Assembly (NCBI RefSeq): GCF_000281715.2 | Contig: NZ_CP124576.1 | Span: 875,501 to 939,500, forward strand | Length of the DNA: 64,000 nucleotides | Reading direction: 5' to 3' | DNA from: Sphingobium sp. AP49 | GTDB taxonomy: Bacteria > Pseudomonadota > Alphaproteobacteria > Sphingomonadales > Sphingomonadaceae | Part shown: piece after piece, positions 51,848-59,916 of the stretch | Position numbering within the stretch: the first letter of the stretch is position 1 | How the letters are laid out: each line of letters opens with the position of its first letter | Notes under the pieces: generated by a model | Told to the model about the DNA's origin: nothing | Databases searched by the model: none | Seen by the model: the letters and a program-made list of their open reading frames with translations, nothing else | Translations under genes and position numbers: made by a program

Positions 51848-51954
51848 CAGCGTCGGGTAGGGTTGCAGGATCATGGTCGGTTCCACGGCCGGCATCCCCA
51901 TCCATCAATAAGAGCGAAAGGGCGAACAGGCCCTAGCCCTGGGAGGGTGCCAAA

Positions 51955-54924
51955 ATGACTATTGCGTGTGAGGAGTCTCGTGTCGGTTCGGGTCGTGGCC
52001 GGCTGATCCGTGTGCTGCTGATGTCCGCCAGCGCGGCCGGCAGCATTGTAGCGGCGCAGGCGCAGGATGCGCCCGCTTCGGCCGCGCCGCAGGGCGCCGC
52101 CGGCGAGGAAGCGAGCATCGTCGTCACCGGCTATCGCCAGTCGATCGAGCAGAGCCTGCGCCAGAAGCGTGAGGCCAATGCCTTTGTCGACGTCATCACC
52201 GCCGAGGATATCGGCAAGTTCCCCGACAAGAACGTCGCGGACTCGCTGCAGCGCGTGCCGGGCGTCATCATCGAGCGTGATGGTGGCGAAGGATCGAAGG
52301 TCAGCATTCGCGGCCTCAGCTCCGACCTGACCCTGACCCAGCTCAACGGCAATTTCATCGCGTCGGCCGACAGCGGCGATCCGTCGCGTTCGTTCAACTA
52401 CACGCTGCTGCCGGCGAACATGATCGCCAGCGTCGACGTCTTCAAGTCGCCCGAGGCGCGGATGGACGAAGGCGGCGTCGGCGGTACCGTTATCCTCAAG
52501 ACCCGTCGCCCGCTCGATCTGGAGCCCTGGTCGGGCTTCCTGTCGGCCGAGGGCGTCTATGCCGACGTATCCGACAAGTTCGAGCCGCAGATTTCCGGCC
52601 AGCTATCCTGGCACAATCCCGACGACACGTTCGGCGTGCTGGTGGGTGCCACCTATCAGGAACGCCGCAACCGCACCTTGACGGCCGGTACGGAAACCTG
52701 GGCCTGGTGGACCTATGACCGGGCGAACGAACCGGCGACCGACGTCAACGGCAACCCCTATGCCAATGACAGCGCGATCAGCTACTGGTCGGAAAATACC
52801 GGCAGCACCACCCAGGACGGCACCCGCTATTCGGGCTATTGGGCGCCGCAATCGGTGACGGAATCGGTGCTGGACCAGCAGCGCAAGCGGCTGGGCATCC
52901 AGGCGACGGCGCAGTGGAAGCCGACCGACGAGCTGACCCTGACCGCCAATTATTTCCGCTTCCAGATCAAGAACAATTTCCAGTCGAACGTGCTGAAGAT
53001 CCCGGAATGGGGCTATAGGAATTTCTTCACCGGCGCGAGTTTCGACGACAGCGGCACGATCATGCAGGGGGCCAATTTCCATGTGCCGGCTGCGGGCACG
53101 GGCTGCCTGACCCAGACCCCGGCCTGCACCATGGAAACGCCGCAGCTGTCGGGCCAGTATAGCCGCGAGAAGGTGACGTCGAACACCTTCGACATCAACG
53201 GCGAATATGAGCATGACCGCTTGAAGGCATCGTTCGTGGTCGGCAAGACCAAGGCGACCGGTGGCCCCTCGATGCGCTTCAGCGTCGCGGCCAAGCCGCG
53301 CCTGACCACGGCGAGCCAGAGCACCAACGGCAATTTCATGAGCGACTGGTCGTTCAAGAACGGCTCGCTCGACATGCAGTTCTCGCCCGAACTGCAGCAG
53401 AATCTGATGAACGGCATCGCCCAGATCGACACCGGGTCGACCGGGTCGAGCTTCACCAACAGCACGATCCAGCAGACCTATGCCCAGATCGACCTGACCC
53501 GCGAGTTTGACGGCTTCTTCAATTCGCTGCAGGTCGGTGGCAAATATCGCGACGGCAAGGTGCGCCGCGAGACCGGGCGCGTCGAATGGTATGCCGATCC
53601 GGCGACCAAGCTGCGCTATCAGGACACGCCGGCCGGGGCGGTCGCGCAGCCGGGATATTTCTATGACAAGCCGATCGGCAATATCGACGGCGGCTTCACC
53701 GCCAGTGCCTTCCCCGGGATCAATTTCCGGAATTATCTGGATTATCTGAACAGCACCTATGGCGATCCGGTCCATGTCACCGACGATCAGAATATCTACA
53801 ATATCGGCGAGAAGATCTGGGCCGGCTATGCCCAGCTGAATTTCAAGACCGACAGTCTGCGCGGCAATCTGGGCATGCGCATCGTCAATACCAAGCAGAC
53901 CGGCACCTCCACCGATACGCTCTATTATGAGGATGATTATTGCGTGAACGGGCCGGGCGGTCCCTTCTCGCCACCGCCCATGGGGCCGGACGGCAATTGC
54001 CAGGTGATCCCGCAGGACCAGCGCGAACGGCGCGTCTTCAGCCCGAACGACGAGTCCAAGAGCTACACCGACTTCCTGCCGAGCTTCAACGTGTCGTGGG
54101 AAGTGCAGCCCGACCTGGTGCTGCGCGGCGCGATCGCCAAGGTGATCGCACGGCCGGGCTATAACGACCTCGCCGGCGCCCGTTCGCTCACCTATAATTC
54201 CGATGCCTTCGTCTATGACCGGCAGCAGTTCGGCGCCCGTCCGGGCTGGTTCGGCAATGGCGGCAATTTCGACCTGAAGCCCTTCTCCGCCTGGCAATAT
54301 GACGTTGGCGTCGAATGGTATTTCCACCAGGGATCGGTGCTGGGCGCGACCCTGTTCCGCAAGGATGTGTCGGACTTCATCGTGCCGGTGGTGCTGGACC
54401 TGACCCAGACCGTGGCCGGCGAGACCGTGGTGGTGCAGCAATATTCGACTCAGGCCAACGGCTCCAAGGCGAAGTCGCAGGGCATCGAGCTTTACGCCCA
54501 GCACACCTTCTCCTTCGGCCTCGGCGCGCAGGTCAACTTCACCTATAATGACACGTCGGTGGCGGACATCGCGATCGACGGGCAGAAGGTGGGCACATCG
54601 CCGCTGGTCGGCAGCGCCAAGACCCAGGTCAATGCGTCGGTCTTCTGGGAAACCGACAAGTTCCTGGTGCGCGCGTCCTACAACCGTCGCGGCGAAGTGG
54701 TGCGCGGCATCGCATCGGGCCTCAACATCTATGATGATCCCTATGAGCAGGTCGACCTGAACGCCTCCTACAATATCAATGACAAGCTCTCGCTGACGGC
54801 GTCGATCATCAACCTCACCAAATCGGAACAGCGGCAGCATCTGGGCAATGACACGAAGGATCGTTTCTATTCCAACGTCTATGCCGGACGCCGTGCCTAT
54901 GTCGGCGTGACCTATAATTTCTGA
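51955..54924 (+). CDS. TonB-dependent receptor, glycan-import type
   Basis: Outer-membrane receptor of 989 residues, with signal peptide (about 1-38, ending AAQAQDAP), plug domain (SIVVTGYRQSIEQSLRQKREANAFVDVI, DSLQRVPGV), then a large barrel ending YVGVTYNF. It matches the long TonB-receptor group of Xanthomonas, Caulobacter and sphingomonads that imports oligosaccharides in place of SusC/SusD. There is no SusD gene here. It is transcribed from its own promoter region and followed by a strong hairpin before the GH43 gene, so it is probably expressed at a higher level than the downstream hydrolases. Confidence 0.93.
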   Translation: MTIACEESRVGSGRGRLIRVLLMSASAAGSIVAAQAQDAPASAAPQGAAGEEASIVVTGYRQSIEQSLRQKREANAFVDVITAEDIGKFPDKNVADSLQRVPGVIIERDGGEGSKVSIRGLSSDLTLTQLNGNFIASADSGDPSRSFNYTLLPANMIASVDVFKSPEARMDEGGVGGTVILKTRRPLDLEPWSGFLSAEGVYADVSDKFEPQISGQLSWHNPDDTFGVLVGATYQERRNRTLTAGTETWAWWTYDRANEPATDVNGNPYANDSAISYWSENTGSTTQDGTRYSGYWAPQSVTESVLDQQRKRLGIQATAQWKPTDELTLTANYFRFQIKNNFQSNVLKIPEWGYRNFFTGASFDDSGTIMQGANFHVPAAGTGCLTQTPACTMETPQLSGQYSREKVTSNTFDINGEYEHDRLKASFVVGKTKATGGPSMRFSVAAKPRLTTASQSTNGNFMSDWSFKNGSLDMQFSPELQQNLMNGIAQIDTGSTGSSFTNSTIQQTYAQIDLTREFDGFFNSLQVGGKYRDGKVRRETGRVEWYADPATKLRYQDTPAGAVAQPGYFYDKPIGNIDGGFTASAFPGINFRNYLDYLNSTYGDPVHVTDDQNIYNIGEKIWAGYAQLNFKTDSLRGNLGMRIVNTKQTGTSTDTLYYEDDYCVNGPGGPFSPPPMGPDGNCQVIPQDQRERRVFSPNDESKSYTDFLPSFNVSWEVQPDLVLRGAIAKVIARPGYNDLAGARSLTYNSDAFVYDRQQFGARPGWFGNGGNFDLKPFSAWQYDVGVEWYFHQGSVLGATLFRKDVSDFIVPVVLDLTQTVAGETVVVQQYSTQANGSKAKSQGIELYAQHTFSFGLGAQVNFTYNDTSVADIAIDGQKVGTSPLVGSAKTQVNASVFWETDKFLVRASYNRRGEVVRGIASGLNIYDDPYEQVDLNASYNINDKLSLTASIINLTKSEQRQHLGNDTKDRFYSNVYAGRRAYVGVTYNF

Positions 54925-54939
54925 TCGGGTCGCACCGAA

Positions 54940-54969
54940 GGAGGTGGGCGACTGCACGCGCCCACCTCC
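54940..54969 (+). terminator. Strong intra-locus hairpin between receptor and GH43 genes
   Basis: GGAGGTGGGCG, 8-base loop, CGCCCACCTCC: perfect 11-bp stem 16 bases after the receptor stop and 25 before the GH43 start, followed by ATTTATC. It may attenuate transcription or protect the receptor mRNA. Confidence 0.7.
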
Positions 54970-54993
54970 ATTTATCTATCGGGAGGACGAAGG

Positions 54994-56043
54994 ATGATCG
55001 GCCGCAAACAGGCCCTGGCACTGATCGGCGCGGCTTTGCTGCCGGCTGTCGCTTGGGCTGGCAATCCGGCGTTGCCGGGCTGGTATGCCGATCCCGAAAT
55101 CCGCGCCTTTGACGGACAATATTGGATCTATCCGACCTATTCGGATCATGACGGCACGCCCGACCTGACCGCGCATTTCACGCCGGAACAGGAACAGGCG
55201 CGCAGCGGCGCATCGATCCGCCCGTCCTATCTCTACCAGACCTTCTTCAACGCCTTTTCATCGCCCGATCTGGTGCACTGGACCAGGCACAGCCATGTGC
55301 TGGACGTCGCCACCATAGCCTGGGCGAACAAGGCGATCTGGGCGCCCTCGGTGATCGAACAGGACGGGCGCTATTATATGTTCTTCAGCGCCAACGACAT
55401 TCAGAGCGATGGCGAGAGCGGCGGCATTGGCCTGGCCGTCAGCGACAAGCCCGGCGGGCCGTTCCGCGATGCGATCGGCAAGCCGCTGATCGGCGCCTTC
55501 CACAATGGCGCGCAGCCGATCGATCCCTTCGCCTATCGCGACGAGGATGGGCAGGTCTATCTGTTCTACGGCGGCTGGAAACATTGCAACGTCGTGCGGC
55601 TGAGCGCCGACCTGCGCCGGATCGAGCCGTTCGCCGACGGCACGACCTATAAGGAGATTACGCCGCCCGGCTATGTCGAGGGCAGCTTCCTGATCAAGCG
55701 CAAGGGCGTCTATTATTTCATGTGGTCGGAAGGCGGCTGGACCGGGCCGGACTATAGCGTCGCCTATGCGACCGGGCCGAGTGCCACCGGCCCCTTCACT
55801 CCGCGCGGCCGGATATTGGCGCAGGATTTCCACATCGCGCGCGGCGCGGGTCATCATTCGGTGCTCAATATTCCAGGCACGGACGACTGGTTCATCGCCT
55901 ATCATCGCCGACCGCTGGGCGACGATGTCGGCGAGCATCGGCAGGTCGCGATCGAGCGGCTGCTGTTCGAGGCCGATGGCAGCATCCGGCCGGTGGTGAT
56001 GACCAGGGATGGCGTGGCGCCGCAAAAGCCGCCGCGCAAATGA
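54994..56043 (+). CDS. Glycoside hydrolase family 43 protein
   Basis: Secreted five-bladed beta-propeller enzyme of 349 residues. A signal peptide (QALALIGAALLPAVAWA) is followed directly by the catalytic module. Residues: D33 (YADPEI) as base, D177 (QPIDPFAYRDEDG) as pKa modulator and E229 (PGYVEGSF) as acid. There is no accessory carbohydrate module. Family members are arabinofuranosidases, xylosidases or exo-galactanases, so the substrate in a mannan context is open; it may remove side-chain sugars. GGGAGGA precedes the ATG. The stop overlaps an in-frame ATG of the next gene. Confidence 0.9.
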   Translation: MIGRKQALALIGAALLPAVAWAGNPALPGWYADPEIRAFDGQYWIYPTYSDHDGTPDLTAHFTPEQEQARSGASIRPSYLYQTFFNAFSSPDLVHWTRHSHVLDVATIAWANKAIWAPSVIEQDGRYYMFFSANDIQSDGESGGIGLAVSDKPGGPFRDAIGKPLIGAFHNGAQPIDPFAYRDEDGQVYLFYGGWKHCNVVRLSADLRRIEPFADGTTYKEITPPGYVEGSFLIKRKGVYYFMWSEGGWTGPDYSVAYATGPSATGPFTPRGRILAQDFHIARGAGHHSVLNIPGTDDWFIAYHRRPLGDDVGEHRQVAIERLLFEADGSIRPVVMTRDGVAPQKPPRK

Positions 56044-56057
56044 GAGAGAAGGGGAAG

Positions 56058-58418
56058 ATGGTGGGTGTAAAGACGATGCGCGGCACGATGGCGCTGATCC
56101 TGGGTGGCTCGCTGCTGGCGCTGGCTTCGGCGGCGGCCGGCCAGTCGGTCCCCGAGCCCGCCGCGTCTGCGCCTTCCGCGCCGGCGCTGGTCGATCTCGC
56201 CAATCCGCTGATGGGCACGGATTCCAGCTATGAACTGTCCTATGGCAACACCTATCCGGCGGTCGCTGTCCCCTGGGGCATGAATTTCTGGACCCCGGTC
56301 ACCGGCAAGATGGGTGATGGCTGGGGCTATACCTATGACGCGCACAAGCTGAACGGCATCAAGCAGACCCACCAGCCCAGCCCCTGGATGGGCGACTATG
56401 CCGCCTTCGCCCTGTTCGCCGAGACCGGCGCGATCAAGATCAAGGAGGAGGAGCGGGCATCCTGGTACAGCCACAAGGCGGAGGAAAGCCGGCCCTATAG
56501 CTACAAGGTCTATCTGGCCGACTATGATGTGACGGCGGAGGTCGCGCCGACCAATCGCGCCGCCCAGTTCCGCTTCACCTTCCCGCAGAGCGACCAGGCC
56601 CATATCCTGCTCGACGCCTATGCCGGCGGGTCGATGGTGACGATCGACGCCGCCAACCGCCGCATCACCGGCTATGTCCGCAACAACAAGGGCGGGGTGC
56701 CGGGCAATTTCCACAATTATTTCGTGGCCCAGTTCGACCATGATTTCAGCATCGGCCAGAGCTGGGGCGACGATGGCAAGCTGGACGCGACGGCGCAGCG
56801 CGAGGGCGACCATGTCGGTGCCGTCATCAGCTTCAAGACGAAGGCCGGCGAGCAGATCGGGGTCAAGGTCGCATCCTCCTTCATCAGCCCGGAACAGGCG
56901 CTGCGCAATCTTCAGAGCGAGGTCGGCAGCGACGATTTCGATGGCACCAAGGCGAAGGCGAAGCAGGTCTGGGAACAGGAATTCCAGCGCATCGCGGTCG
57001 AGGATCCGGACATCGACAATCGCCGCACCTTCTATTCGGCGCTCTACCGGATGCTGCAATTCCCGCGCAATTTCCACGAGATCGACGCGCAGGGGAAGCA
57101 GGTCCACTACAGCCCCTATGACGGCAAGGTGCATCCCGGCCCGCTCTATACCGACAACGGCTTCTGGGACACCTGGCGCGCGGTATTCCCCTTCTTCGCG
57201 CTGATGTATCCTGAGCGCGACGGCGAGATCATGCAGGGACTGGCCAACACCTACAAGGAATCGGGCTGGCTGCCGGAATGGGCAAGCCCGGGCCATCGCA
57301 ACGTCATGATCGGATCGAACAGCGCGATCCTGATCGCCGACGCCTATGCCAATGGCGTGCGCGGCTTCGACGTCAACACGCTCTATGAGGCGATGGTCAA
57401 GAATGCGACCACGTCGAAGGGGCGGCCGACCGATGCCAAGGGCCGGACGCTGACCGCCGTCGGCCGCGAGGGCGTCGAATATTATAACCAGCTTGGCTAT
57501 GTGCCCTATGATGTCGGCATCAACGAGAATGCCGCGCGCACGCTGGAATATGCGACCGCCGACTTCGCCCTGTCGCGCCTCGCCGCGCAACTGGGCAAGA
57601 GCGCCGACGCCAAGCGCTATGCCGAACAGGCGCTAAACTACCGCAAGCTCTATGACGCGCAGACCGGCTGGATGCGCGGCCGCAACAAGGACGGGTCGTG
57701 GAGCGCCAATTTCAATCCCTATAAATGGGGCGATGCCTTCACCGAGGGCAATGCGCTCCATTATAGCTGGTCGGTGATGCAGGATGTGCAGGGGCTGATC
57801 GACCTGATGGGCGGCGACCGGACGTTCGTCGACCGGCTCGACAGCATCTTCACCACCCCGCCAATCTTCGACGACAGCTATTATGGCCAGGTGATCCACG
57901 AGATCAGGGAGATGCAGATCGTCGACATGGGCCAATATGCCCATGGCAACCAGCCGATCCAGCACATGATCTATCTTTATGACTGGGCGGGCGCACCGTG
58001 GAAGGCGCAGTTCCATGCCCGCGACGTGATGCGCAAACTCTACGCGCCCACGCCGGACGGCTATCCGGGCGACGAGGATAATGGCCAGACATCGGCCTGG
58101 TATGTCTTCTCCGCCCTGGGCTTCTATCCGGTGACGCCGACCGTGGGCCAATATGCGATCGGCAGCCCGCTGTTCCGCCGCGTCACCCTGACCATGCCCG
58201 GCGGCCGCAAGCTGCTGGTGGAGGCGGAAAATAACAGCGCGGACAATGTCTATATCCAGTCGGCGACGCTGAACGGCCAGCCCTGGAACAAGCCATGGCT
58301 GCCGCGCGAGGAATTGCAGAAGGGCGGCACGCTGCGCTTTATCATGGGGCCGAAGCCCAATGAAAGCTGGGGCGCGGCCAAGGTGGATGCCCCCTTCTCC
58401 ATGAGCAAGCCGCAATAA
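56058..58418 (+). CDS. Glycoside hydrolase family 92 alpha-mannosidase, second copy
   Basis: Secreted GH92 enzyme of 786 residues from the ATG at 56058 (792 if the ATG at 56040, overlapping the GH43 stop, is used). Signal peptide ends AAAGQ. The module begins DLANPLMGTDSSYELSYGNTYPAVAVPWG. Signature regions: HGNQPIQHMIYLYDWAGAPWKAQ and DEDNGQTSAWYVFSALGFYPV. HGNQ again has Q in place of the E of the canonical motif, as in copy one, but GQTSAW is nearer the canonical form. It probably cleaves a different mannose linkage from copy three. Coupled to the GH43 gene. Confidence 0.92.
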   Translation: MVGVKTMRGTMALILGGSLLALASAAAGQSVPEPAASAPSAPALVDLANPLMGTDSSYELSYGNTYPAVAVPWGMNFWTPVTGKMGDGWGYTYDAHKLNGIKQTHQPSPWMGDYAAFALFAETGAIKIKEEERASWYSHKAEESRPYSYKVYLADYDVTAEVAPTNRAAQFRFTFPQSDQAHILLDAYAGGSMVTIDAANRRITGYVRNNKGGVPGNFHNYFVAQFDHDFSIGQSWGDDGKLDATAQREGDHVGAVISFKTKAGEQIGVKVASSFISPEQALRNLQSEVGSDDFDGTKAKAKQVWEQEFQRIAVEDPDIDNRRTFYSALYRMLQFPRNFHEIDAQGKQVHYSPYDGKVHPGPLYTDNGFWDTWRAVFPFFALMYPERDGEIMQGLANTYKESGWLPEWASPGHRNVMIGSNSAILIADAYANGVRGFDVNTLYEAMVKNATTSKGRPTDAKGRTLTAVGREGVEYYNQLGYVPYDVGINENAARTLEYATADFALSRLAAQLGKSADAKRYAEQALNYRKLYDAQTGWMRGRNKDGSWSANFNPYKWGDAFTEGNALHYSWSVMQDVQGLIDLMGGDRTFVDRLDSIFTTPPIFDDSYYGQVIHEIREMQIVDMGQYAHGNQPIQHMIYLYDWAGAPWKAQFHARDVMRKLYAPTPDGYPGDEDNGQTSAWYVFSALGFYPVTPTVGQYAIGSPLFRRVTLTMPGGRKLLVEAENNSADNVYIQSATLNGQPWNKPWLPREELQKGGTLRFIMGPKPNESWGAAKVDAPFSMSKPQ

Positions 58419-58448
58419 AAGACAAAGACACAAGAGAGGAATGACCCG

Positions 58449-59894
58449 ATGAGTTTCCGTCGCCGTGACGTCATCGCCGGTGCCGGAGCGCTGGCACTGG
58501 CCGCTACCAGCCCCACCTCCCCCCTTGGTGCCGCCAGTGCCAGCGCATTCCCATCCAAGCGCCCGCCCAAGGGGCAGCGGCGCTTCACCAGCCCGGCGGT
58601 GGAGGGCGAGATCGCGCGGGTGAAGGCGAAGATCGCCGACCCGCAACTCGCCTGGCTGTTCGAGAATTGCTATCCCAACACGCTCGATACCACGGCGGAA
58701 CTGGGCATGGTCGACGGCAGGCCCGATGCCTTCGTCATCACCGGCGACATCGACGCGCTGTGGCTGCGCGACAGTTCGGCGCAGCTTCAGACCTATGTCC
58801 ATCTGACGCCCAGGGATGCGGGGTTGCGCCGGCTGTTCCACGGCCTGATCCAGCGGCAGGCGCGCTGCATCCTGATCGATCCCTATGCCAATGCCTTCAT
58901 GAAGGATCCGGCCGCCCGGTCCAGCCTGCCGGCAATTTCGGACAGGACCGACATGAAGCCGGGCGTGGCGGAGCGGAAATGGGAGATAGACAGCCTCTGC
59001 TATCCGATGCGGCTGGCCCATGCCTATTGGACCGCGACCCGTGACAAGGCGCCGTTCGACGCGCTCTGGGCCAAGGCGATGGCGCTGGCGGTCGCGACCC
59101 TGCGCGAACAGCAGCGCAAGGACGGGCCAGGCCCCTATCATTTCCAGCGGGTCGACAAGTCACCGACCGAGACGCTGATGTTCGACGGCTATGGCGCGCC
59201 CACGCGCAAGGTCGGCCTCATCCATTCGGGCTTCCGCCCGTCGGACGACGCGTGCCTCTATCCCTTCCTGATCCCGTCCAACCTGTTTGCGGTGTCGGCG
59301 CTGCGCATGCTGGCGCAGGTGCTGGGCGAGGCGCGGGGCGACGCGGCGGCGGCGCAGGATTGCGCCGCGCTCGCTGCCGAGGTCGATGCCGCGCTCAAGG
59401 CCCATGGCCAGATGGACGACGGGCAGGGCGGTCGGGTCTGGGCCTATGAGGTCGATGGCTATGGCAATGCGATCTTCATGGACGATGCCAATGTGCCGAG
59501 CCTGTCGGGCCTGCCGCTGCTGGGCGCGGCCGACCGGGGCGATCCGCTGTGGCAGCGCACGGCCGCACTCGCCTGGAGCGGGCGTAACCCCTATTTCTTC
59601 ACCGGCACCGCGGCGCAGGGCATTGGTGGGCCGCATATCGGCATGGACATGATCTGGCCGATGTCGATCGTCACCCGCGCGCTCAACAGCGCCGACGATG
59701 CCACGATCCGCCAGTGCCTGGCCTGGCTGCGCGCCACCCATGGCGGCACCGGCTTCATGCACGAAAGCTTCCACAAGGATGATCCGGCCACATTCACCCG
59801 GTCCTGGTTCGCCTGGGCCAATGGCCTGTTCGGCGACCTGATCCTGGATCTGGAGCGGCGCAAGCCCGCGCTGCTGGCCGAGCGCTTCGCATAG
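58449..59894 (+). CDS. Glycoside hydrolase family 125 exo-alpha-1,6-mannosidase
   Basis: Enzyme of 481 residues, metal-independent inverting exo-mannosidase family. An (alpha/alpha)6 barrel is indicated by FVITGDIDALWLRDSSAQLQTY, IHSGFRPSDDACLYPFLIPSN with the candidate acid, FMDDANVPSLSGLPLLG, and GTGFMHESFHKDDP with the candidate base Glu. The N-terminus FRRRDVIAGAGALALAATS is a twin-arginine leader. Known members remove alpha-1,6-mannose, complementing the alpha-1,2/1,3 activity of GH92. It starts 31 bases after the second GH92 and 23 bases before the third. Confidence 0.92.
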   Translation: MSFRRRDVIAGAGALALAATSPTSPLGAASASAFPSKRPPKGQRRFTSPAVEGEIARVKAKIADPQLAWLFENCYPNTLDTTAELGMVDGRPDAFVITGDIDALWLRDSSAQLQTYVHLTPRDAGLRRLFHGLIQRQARCILIDPYANAFMKDPAARSSLPAISDRTDMKPGVAERKWEIDSLCYPMRLAHAYWTATRDKAPFDALWAKAMALAVATLREQQRKDGPGPYHFQRVDKSPTETLMFDGYGAPTRKVGLIHSGFRPSDDACLYPFLIPSNLFAVSALRMLAQVLGEARGDAAAAQDCAALAAEVDAALKAHGQMDDGQGGRVWAYEVDGYGNAIFMDDANVPSLSGLPLLGAADRGDPLWQRTAALAWSGRNPYFFTGTAAQGIGGPHIGMDMIWPMSIVTRALNSADDATIRQCLAWLRATHGGTGFMHESFHKDDPATFTRSWFAWANGLFGDLILDLERRKPALLAERFA

Positions 59895-59916
59895 GAAAGA
59901 TAAGGGAGAGGACAGG

